Notes: generated by a model not told the origin, from the sequence alone. DNA of 64,000 bases from Hyphomicrobiales bacterium (GCA_025359265.1 JANYHB010000013.1:16963-80962); one strand, 5' to 3'. Positions 21,100-30,602 are shown, numbered from the stretch's first letter. A program made the numbers and translations.

Positions 21100-21240
21100 T
21101 CAATAATGATACCTGCACGCCGATACTATCAATTCTTCCTTTTGAACTTTGTAAAACACCCGATGTTCCTGATTGATGCGGCGAGATCATGCGCCCGCAA
21201 GATCAAGGCGGAGAGGTTCAGGTTTGCCGATGTAGTTAAT
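21100..21240 (-). pseudogene. yoeB/txe-family toxin remnant (5' truncated, internal stop)
   Basis: Manual translation: IGKPEPLRLDLAGA*SRRINQEHRVFYKVQKEELIVSACRYHY*; matches the YoeB C-terminal pattern with Trp replaced by TGA at 21187-21189. Confidence 0.8.
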
Positions 21241-21241
21241 C

Positions 21242-21544
21242 TTAAGCCGCCCGCCCAAAAGCCTTCACCACAATCTTCTTCTCGCCCTTTCGCGCGAAGG
21301 CCAGATCATGCGAGGTTTGCATGCGGCACAGGGTTTCCGCACTCAAGCCAAAGGCCTTTTCGAAGCGAATGGCCATATCCGCCGAAAGGCCCACGCGGCC
21401 ATTGAGAAGCTTGCTCATGGCCTGGCGTGAAACGCCGAAATGTTTGGCAAGTTCTGCGACCGTCAGGCCACGCGGCTCCACAATTTCCTCACGCAGCCAC
21501 AGGCCGGGATGAACCGCAAACAGCGGGGAAAGCTTGATTGCCAT
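21242..21544 (-). CDS. HigA-type XRE antitoxin
   Basis: HPGLWLREEIVEPRGLTVAELAKHFGVSRQAMSKLLNGRVGLSADMAIRFEKAFG. Confidence 0.9.
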   Translation of the reverse strand: MAIKLSPLFAVHPGLWLREEIVEPRGLTVAELAKHFGVSRQAMSKLLNGRVGLSADMAIRFEKAFGLSAETLCRMQTSHDLAFARKGEKKIVVKAFGRAA

Positions 21545-21591
21545 CAGTGATAATCCTCCAAGCCAATCCCAACTCGCGTCGCTCAGTTCTA

Positions 21592-21798
21592 TCAAATATC
21601 CTCTTCCCGCAGTTCCGCAATTTTCATGAGGTGCCGCAGAAAGCCAGATTTTAGTGCTCTGTTTGCGTGAATGGGAAGGGAGATTCGGTTGATAGACCCG
21701 GACTTGCCATAGATGTGATGGCTGCCGGATATGCGGAGCAGTGTCCAGCCATGTTTCTCAATCGCCTTGGCAAAAGCTTTTGCCGAGACTTCCTTCAC
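21592..21798 (-). CDS. hicA: HicA family toxin
   Basis: MKEVSAKAFAKAIEKHGWTLLRISGSHHIYGKSGSINRISLPIHANRALKSGFLRHLMKIAEL; GTG start overlapping hicB stop. Confidence 0.9.
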   Translation of the reverse strand: MKEVSAKAFAKAIEKHGWTLLRISGSHHIYGKSGSINRISLPIHANRALKSGFLRHLMKIAELREEDI

Positions 21799-21998
21799 AC
21801 CGCTATTTCAAGCACGCGCTGAGTTTTTGTGGTTTGGGGTGGCACCACCTCTACGGCCAAGCAGCCTTGGATGGCTTCGCGCAAATTGACGAGCAGTTCT
21901 TCCATGGTTTCGCCCTGTGTGGCGCAGCCGGGGATGGCCGGTACTTCCGCCCAGAAGCCGCCTTCTTCAGCATCGTGCACGATGGCTTTTATTTTCAT
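21795..21998 (-). CDS. hicB: HicB family antitoxin
   Basis: MKIKAIVHDAEEGGFWAEVPAIPGCATQGETMEELLVNLREAIQGCL; ATG at 21998 with AGGAG upstream. Confidence 0.9.
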   Translation of the reverse strand: MKIKAIVHDAEEGGFWAEVPAIPGCATQGETMEELLVNLREAIQGCLAVEVVPPQTTKTQRVLEIAV

Positions 21999-22279
21999 TG
22001 GAAGTCTCCTGTCGCCAATGTAGGAGCCTGCTGCCCATTTGCCAAGTCGTTTGCAATCACTTCCTCCACGTCGCTTTGCAGGCAGTGGGCAAGCTTTTGC
22101 TGGAGGGGTGGGTGCGCGTGGGCATGAGGGTGGCGCGGGGCCGATGAATATCAACAATGTCAAACAGCAGGACCTGCGGGCTATCGCCGATCAACGGATG
22201 ATATAGCTATGATAGGAATTAAAGTCAAGAGCTCTTTTGATCGGATGCAAATTTTTTTCTTATCCGTTAAACTCACCCC

Positions 22280-24382
22280 ATGAACATTCACACCCCGGCT
22301 GATCGCAACATCAAAATCGGCAAATCGGTTTGCCCGCATGATTGCCCTTCGGCCTGCGCGCTTGAGGTGGAACTGCTGGATGGGCGCACCATCGGCCGCG
22401 TGCGCGGTGACAAGGATAATACTTACACTAAAGGCGTGATCTGTGAAAAAGTTGCCCGCTATGCCGAGCGTGTGCACCACCCGGATCGCTTGCTCCACCC
22501 CATGAAGCGCGTGGGGCCAAAAGGGGCAGGGCAGTTTGCGCGTATCAGCTGGGATGAGGCGCTGGATTTAACCGCTTCCGCCTTCTTGAAAGCTGAGAAA
22601 GTTCACGGCGCGGAAAGTGTTTGGCCCTATTGGTATGCAGGCACCATGGGCTTGCTCATGCGCGATGGCATCGAGCGGTTGGTGAACACCAAGGGCTATT
22701 CCTCGATGTATGGCACGGTGTGCATCGCTCTTTCCTGGGTGGGATTTTATGCCGGCGCTGGCAAGATTGCAGGAGTTGATCCGCGCGAGATGCAAAAGTC
22801 TGATCTCATCGTGGTGTGGGGTGGCAACCCGGTTAACACACAAGTGAATGTGATGACGCATGTTGCCATCGCCAAAAAAGAGCGCGGCGCAAAACTGGCT
22901 TGCGTGGATATTTATGAAACCGGCACGATGAAACAGGCCGACGTCAAGCTATTGATCAAGCCGGGCACCGATGGGGCGCTGGCCTGTGCGGTGATGCATG
23001 TGCTGTTCCGCGACGGCCATGCCAACTGGGAATATTTAAATCAGTATACGGATGACCCTGAGGGATTGCGCGGCAATCTCGCCGACAAAACGCCACTATG
23101 GGCGGCGGAGATTTGTGGCTGTCCGGTTTCTGAAATCGAAGCCTTTGCGGAATTGGTTGGAAAAACACCGCGCACCTACTTCCGCATCGGCTATGGCTTT
23201 GCCCGTTCACGCAATGGCGCTGCCAATATGCACGCGGTTTCCTGCATACCCGCCATCACAGGTGCCTGGTTGCATGAAGGCGGCGGTGCACTGCATTCCA
23301 ACTCCGGCATTTATAAGTGGAACAAGACGCAGCTCGAAGCGAAGGATGCCAACAAAGGCCAGCGTGTGATGGACCAGGCTCGCGTGGGTGAAGTGTTGTG
23401 TGGCAATCCCCATGATTTGCAAGGCGGGCCACAAGTTAAAGCCATGCTGATCCAGAACACCAATCCGCTCTCGATAGCACCGGATCAAAATCGCGTGCGT
23501 GAAGGTTTTGTGCGGGAGGACTTGTTTGTTTGCGTGCATGAGCAATTCATCACCGAAACCGCCAAATATGCCGATGTGCTTTTGCCTGCGACGACATTCT
23601 TGGAGCATGACGATATTTATCAAGGCGGTGGCCACAGCCACATTCTTTGGGGGCGCAAACTGATTGAAGCGCCAGGCGAGTGCCGCAGCAACGATTTTGT
23701 GATCCGCGAATTGGCCAAGCGTGTGGGGGCCACCCATGTTAGCTTTGAGAAAAATGGCAACGCGCTTGTCGACGATTTGTTGGAAGCGTCGGGCCGCAAA
23801 GGGCTTGATGAACTGGATGCGCAGAACTGGTTTGATGTCATGCCGGATTTTGAGACGGCGCACAGCATCAACGGTTTTGGCCACGCTGATGGTAAATTCC
23901 ATTTCCGCGCAGATTGGCAGGCAGCAGCAAAATTCATGTCGAGAATGGGCACTTTAGGGCCGTTTGAAAATCTGCCCGAATGGCCGGGGCATTATACCGG
24001 GCATGAACAAGCGAATGCTGAATATCCCTTCCGCCTCGCCACATCTCCGGCCCGTACCTTCTTGAATTCCACTTTCAACGAAACGCCTTCCAGCCGCAAG
24101 CGCGAGGGCCGGCCCACGGTGTTGATCCATTCAGAAGATCTCGCGGCCCTGGGTTTGGCCGATGGCGCAAAAGTTCGCGTGGGTTCGAGGCGTGGCGAAG
24201 TGGTGCTGCACGCCAAGGCCCTCAACGGGTTACGGCGCGGCGTATTGATCGCCGAGGGCCTATGGCCCAACGCATTGCACGAGGGCGGACGCGGCATTAA
24301 CACGCTGACAGGTTCGGACCAGCCCGCTCCGGCTGGCGGTGGTGCCTATCATGATAACGCGGTATGGATTAAATTGGCATAG
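22280..24382 (+). CDS. molybdopterin-dependent oxidoreductase
   Basis: SVCPHDCPSACAL...GVICEK Fe-S site; VVWGGNPVNTQ; QNTNPLSIAPDQNRVREGF; molybdopterin-binding C-terminus. Confidence 0.92.
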   Translation: MNIHTPADRNIKIGKSVCPHDCPSACALEVELLDGRTIGRVRGDKDNTYTKGVICEKVARYAERVHHPDRLLHPMKRVGPKGAGQFARISWDEALDLTASAFLKAEKVHGAESVWPYWYAGTMGLLMRDGIERLVNTKGYSSMYGTVCIALSWVGFYAGAGKIAGVDPREMQKSDLIVVWGGNPVNTQVNVMTHVAIAKKERGAKLACVDIYETGTMKQADVKLLIKPGTDGALACAVMHVLFRDGHANWEYLNQYTDDPEGLRGNLADKTPLWAAEICGCPVSEIEAFAELVGKTPRTYFRIGYGFARSRNGAANMHAVSCIPAITGAWLHEGGGALHSNSGIYKWNKTQLEAKDANKGQRVMDQARVGEVLCGNPHDLQGGPQVKAMLIQNTNPLSIAPDQNRVREGFVREDLFVCVHEQFITETAKYADVLLPATTFLEHDDIYQGGGHSHILWGRKLIEAPGECRSNDFVIRELAKRVGATHVSFEKNGNALVDDLLEASGRKGLDELDAQNWFDVMPDFETAHSINGFGHADGKFHFRADWQAAAKFMSRMGTLGPFENLPEWPGHYTGHEQANAEYPFRLATSPARTFLNSTFNETPSSRKREGRPTVLIHSEDLAALGLADGAKVRVGSRRGEVVLHAKALNGLRRGVLIAEGLWPNALHEGGRGINTLTGSDQPAPAGGGAYHDNAVWIKLA

Positions 24383-24447
24383 CGGTTCAGCGTTCCACGC
24401 AAATCAAATTTGTTGCAACGTCAATCCGCGCAGCCCATGAGGGCAGC

Positions 24448-25938
24448 ATGAATTCCTTGAAACAAAACGCCTCGCCAGCGCCGCTCTCCCATCCTGAAGT
24501 TGTCCGCATCATTTTTGGCGTCATTGTTGCTATGGTTTTGGCAGCGCTTGACCAAACCATTGTGGTGACCGCACTTCCCACCATTGGCCGCAGTCTTGGC
24601 AATCCTGAATATCTGCCGTGGGTGGTGACTTCCTATTTGCTGTTTTCCACCGCGGTGACGCCTCTCTACGGCAAAGTTTCTGACATTGTCGGGCGGCGCA
24701 AGACATTGATGTTCGCAATTTCAGTATTTGTAATAGGTTCGGTGGCTTGTGCAGCCGCACCCAACTTGCTGCTGCTGATCATCGCGCGCGCTTTGCAAGG
24801 CCTCGGCGGTGGCGGGTTGATCTCACTGGCGCAGACCATCATTGCCGATATCGTTTCACCGAAAGAGCGCTCGCGCTATCAGGTTTACATCGCAGGCGTT
24901 TATATGCTCGCCAGCATATCCGGGCCGCTGCTGGGCGGATATATGGCGCAGCATTTGCACTGGTCGCTGATTTTCTGGATCAATCTGCCCATCGGCCTTG
25001 TGGCGCTGGCGATGACCAACAACCTGCTGAAAAAATTGCCGCGCCATGAGCGGCCGCATAAATTGGATATCCTTGGCGCGGCGCTGATGGCCTTGGCCAG
25101 CATTGCGCTCATGTTGGCGCTGAGCTGGGGCGGCATCCATTATCCATGGCTTTCGATTGAGGTTCTGGGCCTGCTCGCCGTTTCTGTTTTGCTATGGATC
25201 GGATTTGTCTGGCGGCTGCAAGTGGCGCCTGAACCTTTCATCCCTTCCGACATTCTGAAAAATCCGGTGGTGGCGATGGGCACGGCCACGGCCATGCTGA
25301 TCATGGGCACCTATATTGGGATAACCGCCTATCTGCCAATCTATATGGAGTTGAACTTTGGCCTCAGCGCCAGCCAATCGGGCCTGAGCCTCATTCCCTT
25401 CATGTCGGGCACGGTGGTGGGTGCAATCATCGCCGGGCAATTCATGGCGCGCTCGGCGCATTACAAGCGGCCCGCCACTGTGGGGTTGATTTTTTCAGTG
25501 GCAGGCCTCGGCCTTCTCGCCGTCTTGTCGGCCACAAGCGTAAGCATCTGGCTGGTGGAAGTGTTGATGGCGGGCCTCAGTGTTGGGCTTGGCACGGTGT
25601 TCCCCATCACCACGGTTGCCATTCAAAATGCCGTGCAGCCACATCAGATGGGAACGGTGACTGGCGTGATGGGCTTTTTTCGCATGCTGGGTGGGGCTCT
25701 GATTGTTGCACTGTTTGGCGCGGTGCTGTTTTCACAACTGCCCAAATTGGGGGCGCTGGAAGGACTGTCGGGCGCAACGCTGAAAGACATTGTGGCCAGC
25801 GGCGTCATCCACAACGCCTTCCGCCCGTTGTTCGCACTGGCCGCCTTCGTGCTGGCGCTGGCACTGGCCGCGTTTTATCAGATGCCGCAGAAGGCGCTGC
25901 GCAGCACGGTGCGGGTGAGCGAGGTGATGGGGGAGTAG
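24448..25938 (+). CDS. MFS transporter, DHA2 family (14-TM type)
   Basis: LDQTIVVTALPTIGRSLGNPEYLPWVVTSYLLFSTAVTPLYGKVSDIVGRRKTLM. Confidence 0.93.
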   Translation: MNSLKQNASPAPLSHPEVVRIIFGVIVAMVLAALDQTIVVTALPTIGRSLGNPEYLPWVVTSYLLFSTAVTPLYGKVSDIVGRRKTLMFAISVFVIGSVACAAAPNLLLLIIARALQGLGGGGLISLAQTIIADIVSPKERSRYQVYIAGVYMLASISGPLLGGYMAQHLHWSLIFWINLPIGLVALAMTNNLLKKLPRHERPHKLDILGAALMALASIALMLALSWGGIHYPWLSIEVLGLLAVSVLLWIGFVWRLQVAPEPFIPSDILKNPVVAMGTATAMLIMGTYIGITAYLPIYMELNFGLSASQSGLSLIPFMSGTVVGAIIAGQFMARSAHYKRPATVGLIFSVAGLGLLAVLSATSVSIWLVEVLMAGLSVGLGTVFPITTVAIQNAVQPHQMGTVTGVMGFFRMLGGALIVALFGAVLFSQLPKLGALEGLSGATLKDIVASGVIHNAFRPLFALAAFVLALALAAFYQMPQKALRSTVRVSEVMGE

Positions 25939-26030
25939 GTTAGCAGCGGTCAATTGGATGCTTTGCAGCGCAATCACCCAACCCGGGCGCTTGATGTGCT
26001 GTCATTGCGACGCCGCGCGGCGACGTTGCT

Positions 26031-26579
26031 CTATTCTTGCCAATCGGTCTTTGCGCGATAATGTATTCTTTCAATTTGCCCGAAACGATTCAAGCTTATT
26101 CCAATTTCGACCGGCCCCCGCCAAAAAATCAGGTCGTTCAAATTCTGCAGTAGTCCCTTATGGTCGCGCTCGATTGCGAGGTAGTTCAGAGTTGTATCCT
26201 CGCCTTTGATCCAGCTTCCCAGGCTACTGAGATATATGAAGTATCCATGACAGGCCAGCCATCGCGAGAGCTTTAGAATATCATTCGTCCTCAAATATTC
26301 CGACTTTATCTGCTGTGTGATATTGTCCGAACTGCTGGAGCTATTCCAATCTTGTTCAAAGCGGTGTGTTTCCTCCGCAGTACATATGACGAGATAAGGC
26401 TTATCAACTTTGCATTCCCAAGGACCTTCAGCCTCTTGATGTGGTATGCACGCTCCGTTCAAACCTGATCCAATAGCTTGCCCAGCCGCCTGGTTGCTGA
26501 AGGAGACGTAGAGCAACGAAGATAGCGCCAAAAATAGGTGAATCATAAAAAGGAAATAAGAACTACAACGCCTGCGCAT
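26031..26579 (-). CDS. hypothetical protein with N-terminal signal/TM segment
   Basis: 182-aa ORF with hydrophobic N-terminus; no family recognised. Confidence 0.5.
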   Translation of the reverse strand: MRRRCSSYFLFMIHLFLALSSLLYVSFSNQAAGQAIGSGLNGACIPHQEAEGPWECKVDKPYLVICTAEETHRFEQDWNSSSSSDNITQQIKSEYLRTNDILKLSRWLACHGYFIYLSSLGSWIKGEDTTLNYLAIERDHKGLLQNLNDLIFWRGPVEIGISLNRFGQIERIHYRAKTDWQE

Positions 26580-26636
26580 TAAATATTACTCCAAATCCTA
26601 TGGCATTCCGGTGACGAAAATTCAGTTCTGTATCTG

Positions 26637-26897
26637 TCACCCCTCCCTATAAAACACTTCCACTTTCCCGCTCACCTTTACCGTCATCGGGTTACCATAG
26701 CGGTCTTTGCTTTTGCCGCCGGTGGGGAGGCGGGCCCAGCCTTCTGAGATGCAGTATTCCTCCACATTGGTTTTTTCCACGCCGTTGAAGCGGATGCCGA
26801 TGCCATGTTGCAGAACTTCGGCGTTGAAATGCGGGCTGCGCGGATCGGTGCTGAGGTGATCGGGCAGGGCGGGTTTGGCGGCGGCTGGTTCAGACAT
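26637..26897 (-). CDS. DUF3297 family protein
   Basis: LPDHLSTDPRSPHFNAEVLQHGIGIRFNGVEKTNVEEYCISEGWAR..GKVEVFYR. Confidence 0.85.
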   Translation of the reverse strand: MSEPAAAKPALPDHLSTDPRSPHFNAEVLQHGIGIRFNGVEKTNVEEYCISEGWARLPTGGKSKDRYGNPMTVKVSGKVEVFYREG

Positions 26898-26964
26898 CTC
26901 TACGAATCCTTTTGGTTGGGGACTGCATAACGCTTTGGGCAGCTAAATTGAAACAAGCAAATTT

Positions 26965-27026
26965 CCGTCATCGCCCGCTTCATGCGGGCCGTCGATGGGT
27001 CGCCCGCTTGAAGCGGGCGATGACGG
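26965..27026. repeat. nested palindromic repeat element in divergent intergenic region
   Basis: CCGTCATCGCCCGCTTCATGCGGGC and GCCCGCTTGAAGCGGGCGATGACGG are inverted copies (24/25), each also internally palindromic. Confidence 0.85.
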
Positions 27027-27114
27027 ATCACCCAAGATGAGAATAGCCCACTCTTGCACCTGTGCCATCTCCCCGCTATAGGCGCGCTTAATCCATTCCA
27101 ACACTGAGGACAAC

Positions 27115-27537
27115 ATGGCCACCGAACGCACTTTCTCCATCATCAAGCCAGACGCCACGAAGGGCAACCACACCGGCGCCATCAACGCCATCATCGAAGC
27201 TGCTGGTCTTCGCGTTGTGGCGCAGAAGCGGGTGAAGTGGAAGTTGGCTGATGCCAAGAAGTTTTACGGCATTCATGCCAAACGCCCCTTCTTTAAAGAC
27301 TTGGTGAAGTTCATGGTATCCGGCCCAATCGTGGTCCAAGTTCTCGAAGGCAACAATGCCGTTGCCAAATACCGTGAGATCATGGGTGCCACCAATCCGA
27401 AGGATGCTGCCGCTGGCACAATTCGCGCCTCGTTTGCCAAGTCCATCGACGAAAACTCCGTGCACGGATCAGATTCCCTCGATAACGCCAAGAAGGAAAT
27501 CAAGCAAAATTTCAAGGCCAAGGAAATTGTGGGTTGA
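27115..27537 (+). CDS. ndk: nucleoside diphosphate kinase
   Basis: [46 protein letters not shown]. Confidence 0.97.
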   Translation: MATERTFSIIKPDATKGNHTGAINAIIEAAGLRVVAQKRVKWKLADAKKFYGIHAKRPFFKDLVKFMVSGPIVVQVLEGNNAVAKYREIMGATNPKDAAAGTIRASFAKSIDENSVHGSDSLDNAKKEIKQNFKAKEIVG

Positions 27538-28073
27538 TGAATAAGCTCACGCGCACCATTGTTTCGGTCGGCGCTTATATCGCTTTCATCATTTTGGTGA
27601 ATGAGCTGTTCGTTCCTGAACATCTGATCGAAGGTATAACCCAGTGGATCACCAATAGCTGGATGGGCACGCTTTATCTCGCCAACATCATTGTGGGCTT
27701 TGTGTTTGTGTTGCGCGATTATGCGCAGCGCGAAATCGGCCACAAGGTTTTGTTGGCCACGGCACTTGCGGGCATTCCGGTTTGGTATTTCGCGGGGCCG
27801 GAATTGGCTGCCGCAAGTTTGATTGCCTTTATGCTTTCTGAAATGACAGACTGGGCGGTTTACACTTTTACAAAGCGCCCCTTGCAAAGCCGCATTCTGC
27901 TTTCTGCCTTATTTGCTGTGCCAGTTGATACTTTGGCCTTCCAGCATCTGGCTGGCTATTTGACTCCGGCTGCGTTTGTGACCGAAGTTTTATCCAAGGC
28001 TGTTGGGGTTGCCGCAGTTTGGTATTTGCTGAAGCTGCGCGTGGGCAATGCGGAATTGGCGCAAGCTGCGTGA
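27537..28073 (+). CDS. VUT family transporter (queuosine precursor transporter-like)
   Basis: TM protein; NIIVGFVFVLRDYAQREIGHKVL..ASLIAFMLSEMTDWAVYTFTKRPLQSRIL; overlaps ndk stop. Confidence 0.8.
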   Translation: MNKLTRTIVSVGAYIAFIILVNELFVPEHLIEGITQWITNSWMGTLYLANIIVGFVFVLRDYAQREIGHKVLLATALAGIPVWYFAGPELAAASLIAFMLSEMTDWAVYTFTKRPLQSRILLSALFAVPVDTLAFQHLAGYLTPAAFVTEVLSKAVGVAAVWYLLKLRVGNAELAQAA

Positions 28074-28111
28074 TTTTGACCATGGCAGTGGGACGTGTTA
28101 TGCTTGCCGCC

Positions 28112-28351
28112 ATGAACTCTATAATTGTTAAAGCCGAGTGGGATGCAGATGCCGCAGTTTGGGTGGCGTCTAGTGATGACGTGCCCGGGTTGGTCGCCGA
28201 ATCACCGTCGCTTGAAAAACTTCGTCCCAAAGTGTTGGTGATGATTTCTGATCTCATCGAACTTAACAGGATGAGCATACAACTCACTGAAATTCCAGTA
28301 CATATTGTTGCTCATAGCTTGGATAGAATGATTGTTCCGGCGGCGGCTTGA
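28112..28351 (+). CDS. DUF1902 / HicB-like antitoxin
   Basis: IIVKAEWDADAAVWVASSDDVPGLVAESPSLEKLRPKVLVMISDLIELN; ATG at 28112. Confidence 0.75.
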   Translation: MNSIIVKAEWDADAAVWVASSDDVPGLVAESPSLEKLRPKVLVMISDLIELNRMSIQLTEIPVHIVAHSLDRMIVPAAA

Positions 28352-28440
28352 TCCCTCTCCAACCAAATCTTCCGTGTACGGAGCTTATAACGGTTTCTCT
28401 TGTGGCACTGTGTAACTAGGAGCTGATCCAGTGCCAATTG

Positions 28441-28656
28441 CATGATGGAGAATTGCTACTCTTGGCAGACTTGAAGCGCGATTTAGTGAAGATATTGAGC
28501 GCTTCTGGCTGCGTATTTGTTCGTAATGGAAGAGGTGATCACGAAATCTGGTTCAGTCCGATAACGCAAAGAAATTTTGTGGTAGATGTGGGAATCGCCT
28601 CGCGCCATACCGCCAACGGCGTGTAGAAGCAGGCAGGATTACCAAAACAATTTTAG
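28441..28656 (+). pseudogene. HicA-type toxin with premature TAG
   Basis: LKRDLVKILSASGCVFVRNGRGDHEIWFSPITQRNFVVDVGIASRHTANGV*KQAGLPKQF*; TAG at 28624-28626 interrupts an otherwise open frame to 28656. Confidence 0.75.
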
Positions 28657-28664
28657 GGGGCGCC

Positions 28665-29240
28665 ATGGGCAAGGGCAGACTTGAGGCATTTTCAGATGGC
28701 GTCATTGCCATCATCATTACAATCATGGTGCTGGAATTGAAGGTTCCGCACGGCGCGGAGTTGGCTGATCTTACGGCGTTGGCCCCGGTGTTTCTCAGTT
28801 ATGTCTTGAGTTTCATGAACGTGGGCATTTATTGGAACAACCATCATCATCTTCTCCATACCGTCAAAAATGTAACGGGCGGCATGTTGTGGGCCAATCT
28901 GTTGCTTCTATTTTGGCTTTCGCTAATGCCTTTTTCGACGGCCTGGATGGGTGAAAACCACTTCAGCACTTGGCCTGTTGTTTTTTACTGTGTTGATCTT
29001 CTCATGTGTGCCCTGGCCTATACGCTTCTGCAGAAAACGATCATCCGGGCGCAGGGGGATAGTTCGATGATTGCGCACGTGGTGGGGGCAGGGCGCAAAG
29101 AAAAAATATCATTGGCAAGCTATTTGATTTCCATTCCAATGGCCTTTTATGCGCCGTGGATTGCCGGTGCCCTGCTTTTTGCAGTGGCTGGGCTTTGGTT
29201 TGTGCCTGACAAGCGCATCGAACAGCAGTTGCAGCATTAG
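28665..29240 (+). CDS. TMEM175/DUF1211 family potassium channel-like protein
   Basis: GRLEAFSDGVIAIIITIMVLELKVPHG..SYVLSFMNVGIYWNNHHHLLH. Confidence 0.9.
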   Translation: MGKGRLEAFSDGVIAIIITIMVLELKVPHGAELADLTALAPVFLSYVLSFMNVGIYWNNHHHLLHTVKNVTGGMLWANLLLLFWLSLMPFSTAWMGENHFSTWPVVFYCVDLLMCALAYTLLQKTIIRAQGDSSMIAHVVGAGRKEKISLASYLISIPMAFYAPWIAGALLFAVAGLWFVPDKRIEQQLQH

Positions 29241-29396
29241 GCACTTTGTTAACTTTTGAAGCGCACAGTTTCAGTTGCCCCTCGTTATAATTTTTGGAGC
29301 AGTAATGAAGGAACTTGAATGTGATCGAGTTTCGGATTCGCCCGAGAAGACGTGACTGAACCCTCTGGCGTTCCGAATTTCGGAAATGGAGAGGTT

Positions 29397-29693
29397 ATGC
29401 GGTATTTCAAAGAGTTGATTTTTGGTTTGGCATTATGCGCTGGTTGTTCACCGGCGTTGGCAGAGACATTTTGTGCGAAACACGATGCCTTGGCCACAAT
29501 CCTGGATTCAAAATTCGGTGAGCAGCAAACGGGTGCTGGCCTTGCCGGAAATGCAGCCATGGTTGAGCTTTATGTCTCAAAGAAGGGAACATTCACGCTG
29601 GTATCAACCAACACCGAAGGTGTGAGTTGCATCGTTGGTGCCGGCGACAACTGGGAAAAGATTGAACCTAAAGAACAACTGTCAGCAATGTAA
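29397..29693 (+). CDS. hypothetical exported protein
   Basis: MRYFKELIFGLALCAGCSPALAETFC signal peptide. Confidence 0.6.
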   Translation: MRYFKELIFGLALCAGCSPALAETFCAKHDALATILDSKFGEQQTGAGLAGNAAMVELYVSKKGTFTLVSTNTEGVSCIVGAGDNWEKIEPKEQLSAM

Positions 29694-29702
29694 GGGGTTC
29701 TA

Positions 29703-30602
29703 TCAGAGTCGGCTGGGATCGGGTTCGGCGACGGTCGCGCGACCGTGTTCGTGGCCGGTAATATAAAGCGCACTGGCAACCAGAATGGCGACGCCAACGA
29801 AACTCCATGCGTCGGGGAAATCTCCAAAGAAATACCAGCCCGCCAGCGTGGCGTTGATCATCTCGGCATAGCCGAAGGGTGCCAACAGGGATGCTTCGCA
29901 GTATTCAAAAGCCTTGATAATGAGGAAGTTGCAACCGGTGCCAATGATGGCGATGGCAAACATCATGGCCCATTGCGCGGCGCTGGGCATTTGCCATTGC
30001 CAAAGCATGACAAGGCTGGCCAGAACCGCCCCATAGAGGCTGGTATAGAGCGTATTTGCCAGAGCCGAACCGTTGCCCGCCAATTTGCGCGACAAGATCA
30101 CAACAGCTGCAGCAGCCAGGCCCGATGCAAAAGCCAAAACTGTTCCGGGGTTGAAAGCGACAACCCCCGGACGGATGATTACCATCACCCCTAAAAATCC
30201 GCCAATGACCGCCGCCCAACGATGCCACCCCACTTTCTCGCGCAAGAAAAACGGAGCCAGTGCGGTGACTAAAATCGGTTGAATAAAATAGATCGAAAGT
30301 GTTTCGGCTACCCCTTGATATTTCATCGCTGAGAAAAAGAAAAAAGTGGTGAGCACGATGGCAAGGCCGCGTGCCGCATTCAACACATTATTGCGTGGGA
30401 TAAGGGCCGGCGATCCTTCCAGGCTGGCGAGCAAGGGTATGCAGAGAAGGCTTCCCAGAAACGTGCGCGACCAGACGGCTTCAAATACCGGCAGTCCCTG
30501 TTGACCAAGCTTCTTGGCCAGCACATCCAGAAACGGAAACAGCAACATGGCAAAAAGCATCAGAACGATGCCGCGCAGGGTTCGTTGACGGCTTTGACTC
30601 AT
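29703..30602 (-). CDS. EamA/DMT family transporter
   Basis: 10-TM EamA pattern; ATG overlaps stop of the upstream GcvT-family gene. Confidence 0.9.
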   Translation of the reverse strand: MSQSRQRTLRGIVLMLFAMLLFPFLDVLAKKLGQQGLPVFEAVWSRTFLGSLLCIPLLASLEGSPALIPRNNVLNAARGLAIVLTTFFFFSAMKYQGVAETLSIYFIQPILVTALAPFFLREKVGWHRWAAVIGGFLGVMVIIRPGVVAFNPGTVLAFASGLAAAAVVILSRKLAGNGSALANTLYTSLYGAVLASLVMLWQWQMPSAAQWAMMFAIAIIGTGCNFLIIKAFEYCEASLLAPFGYAEMINATLAGWYFFGDFPDAWSFVGVAILVASALYITGHEHGRATVAEPDPSRL

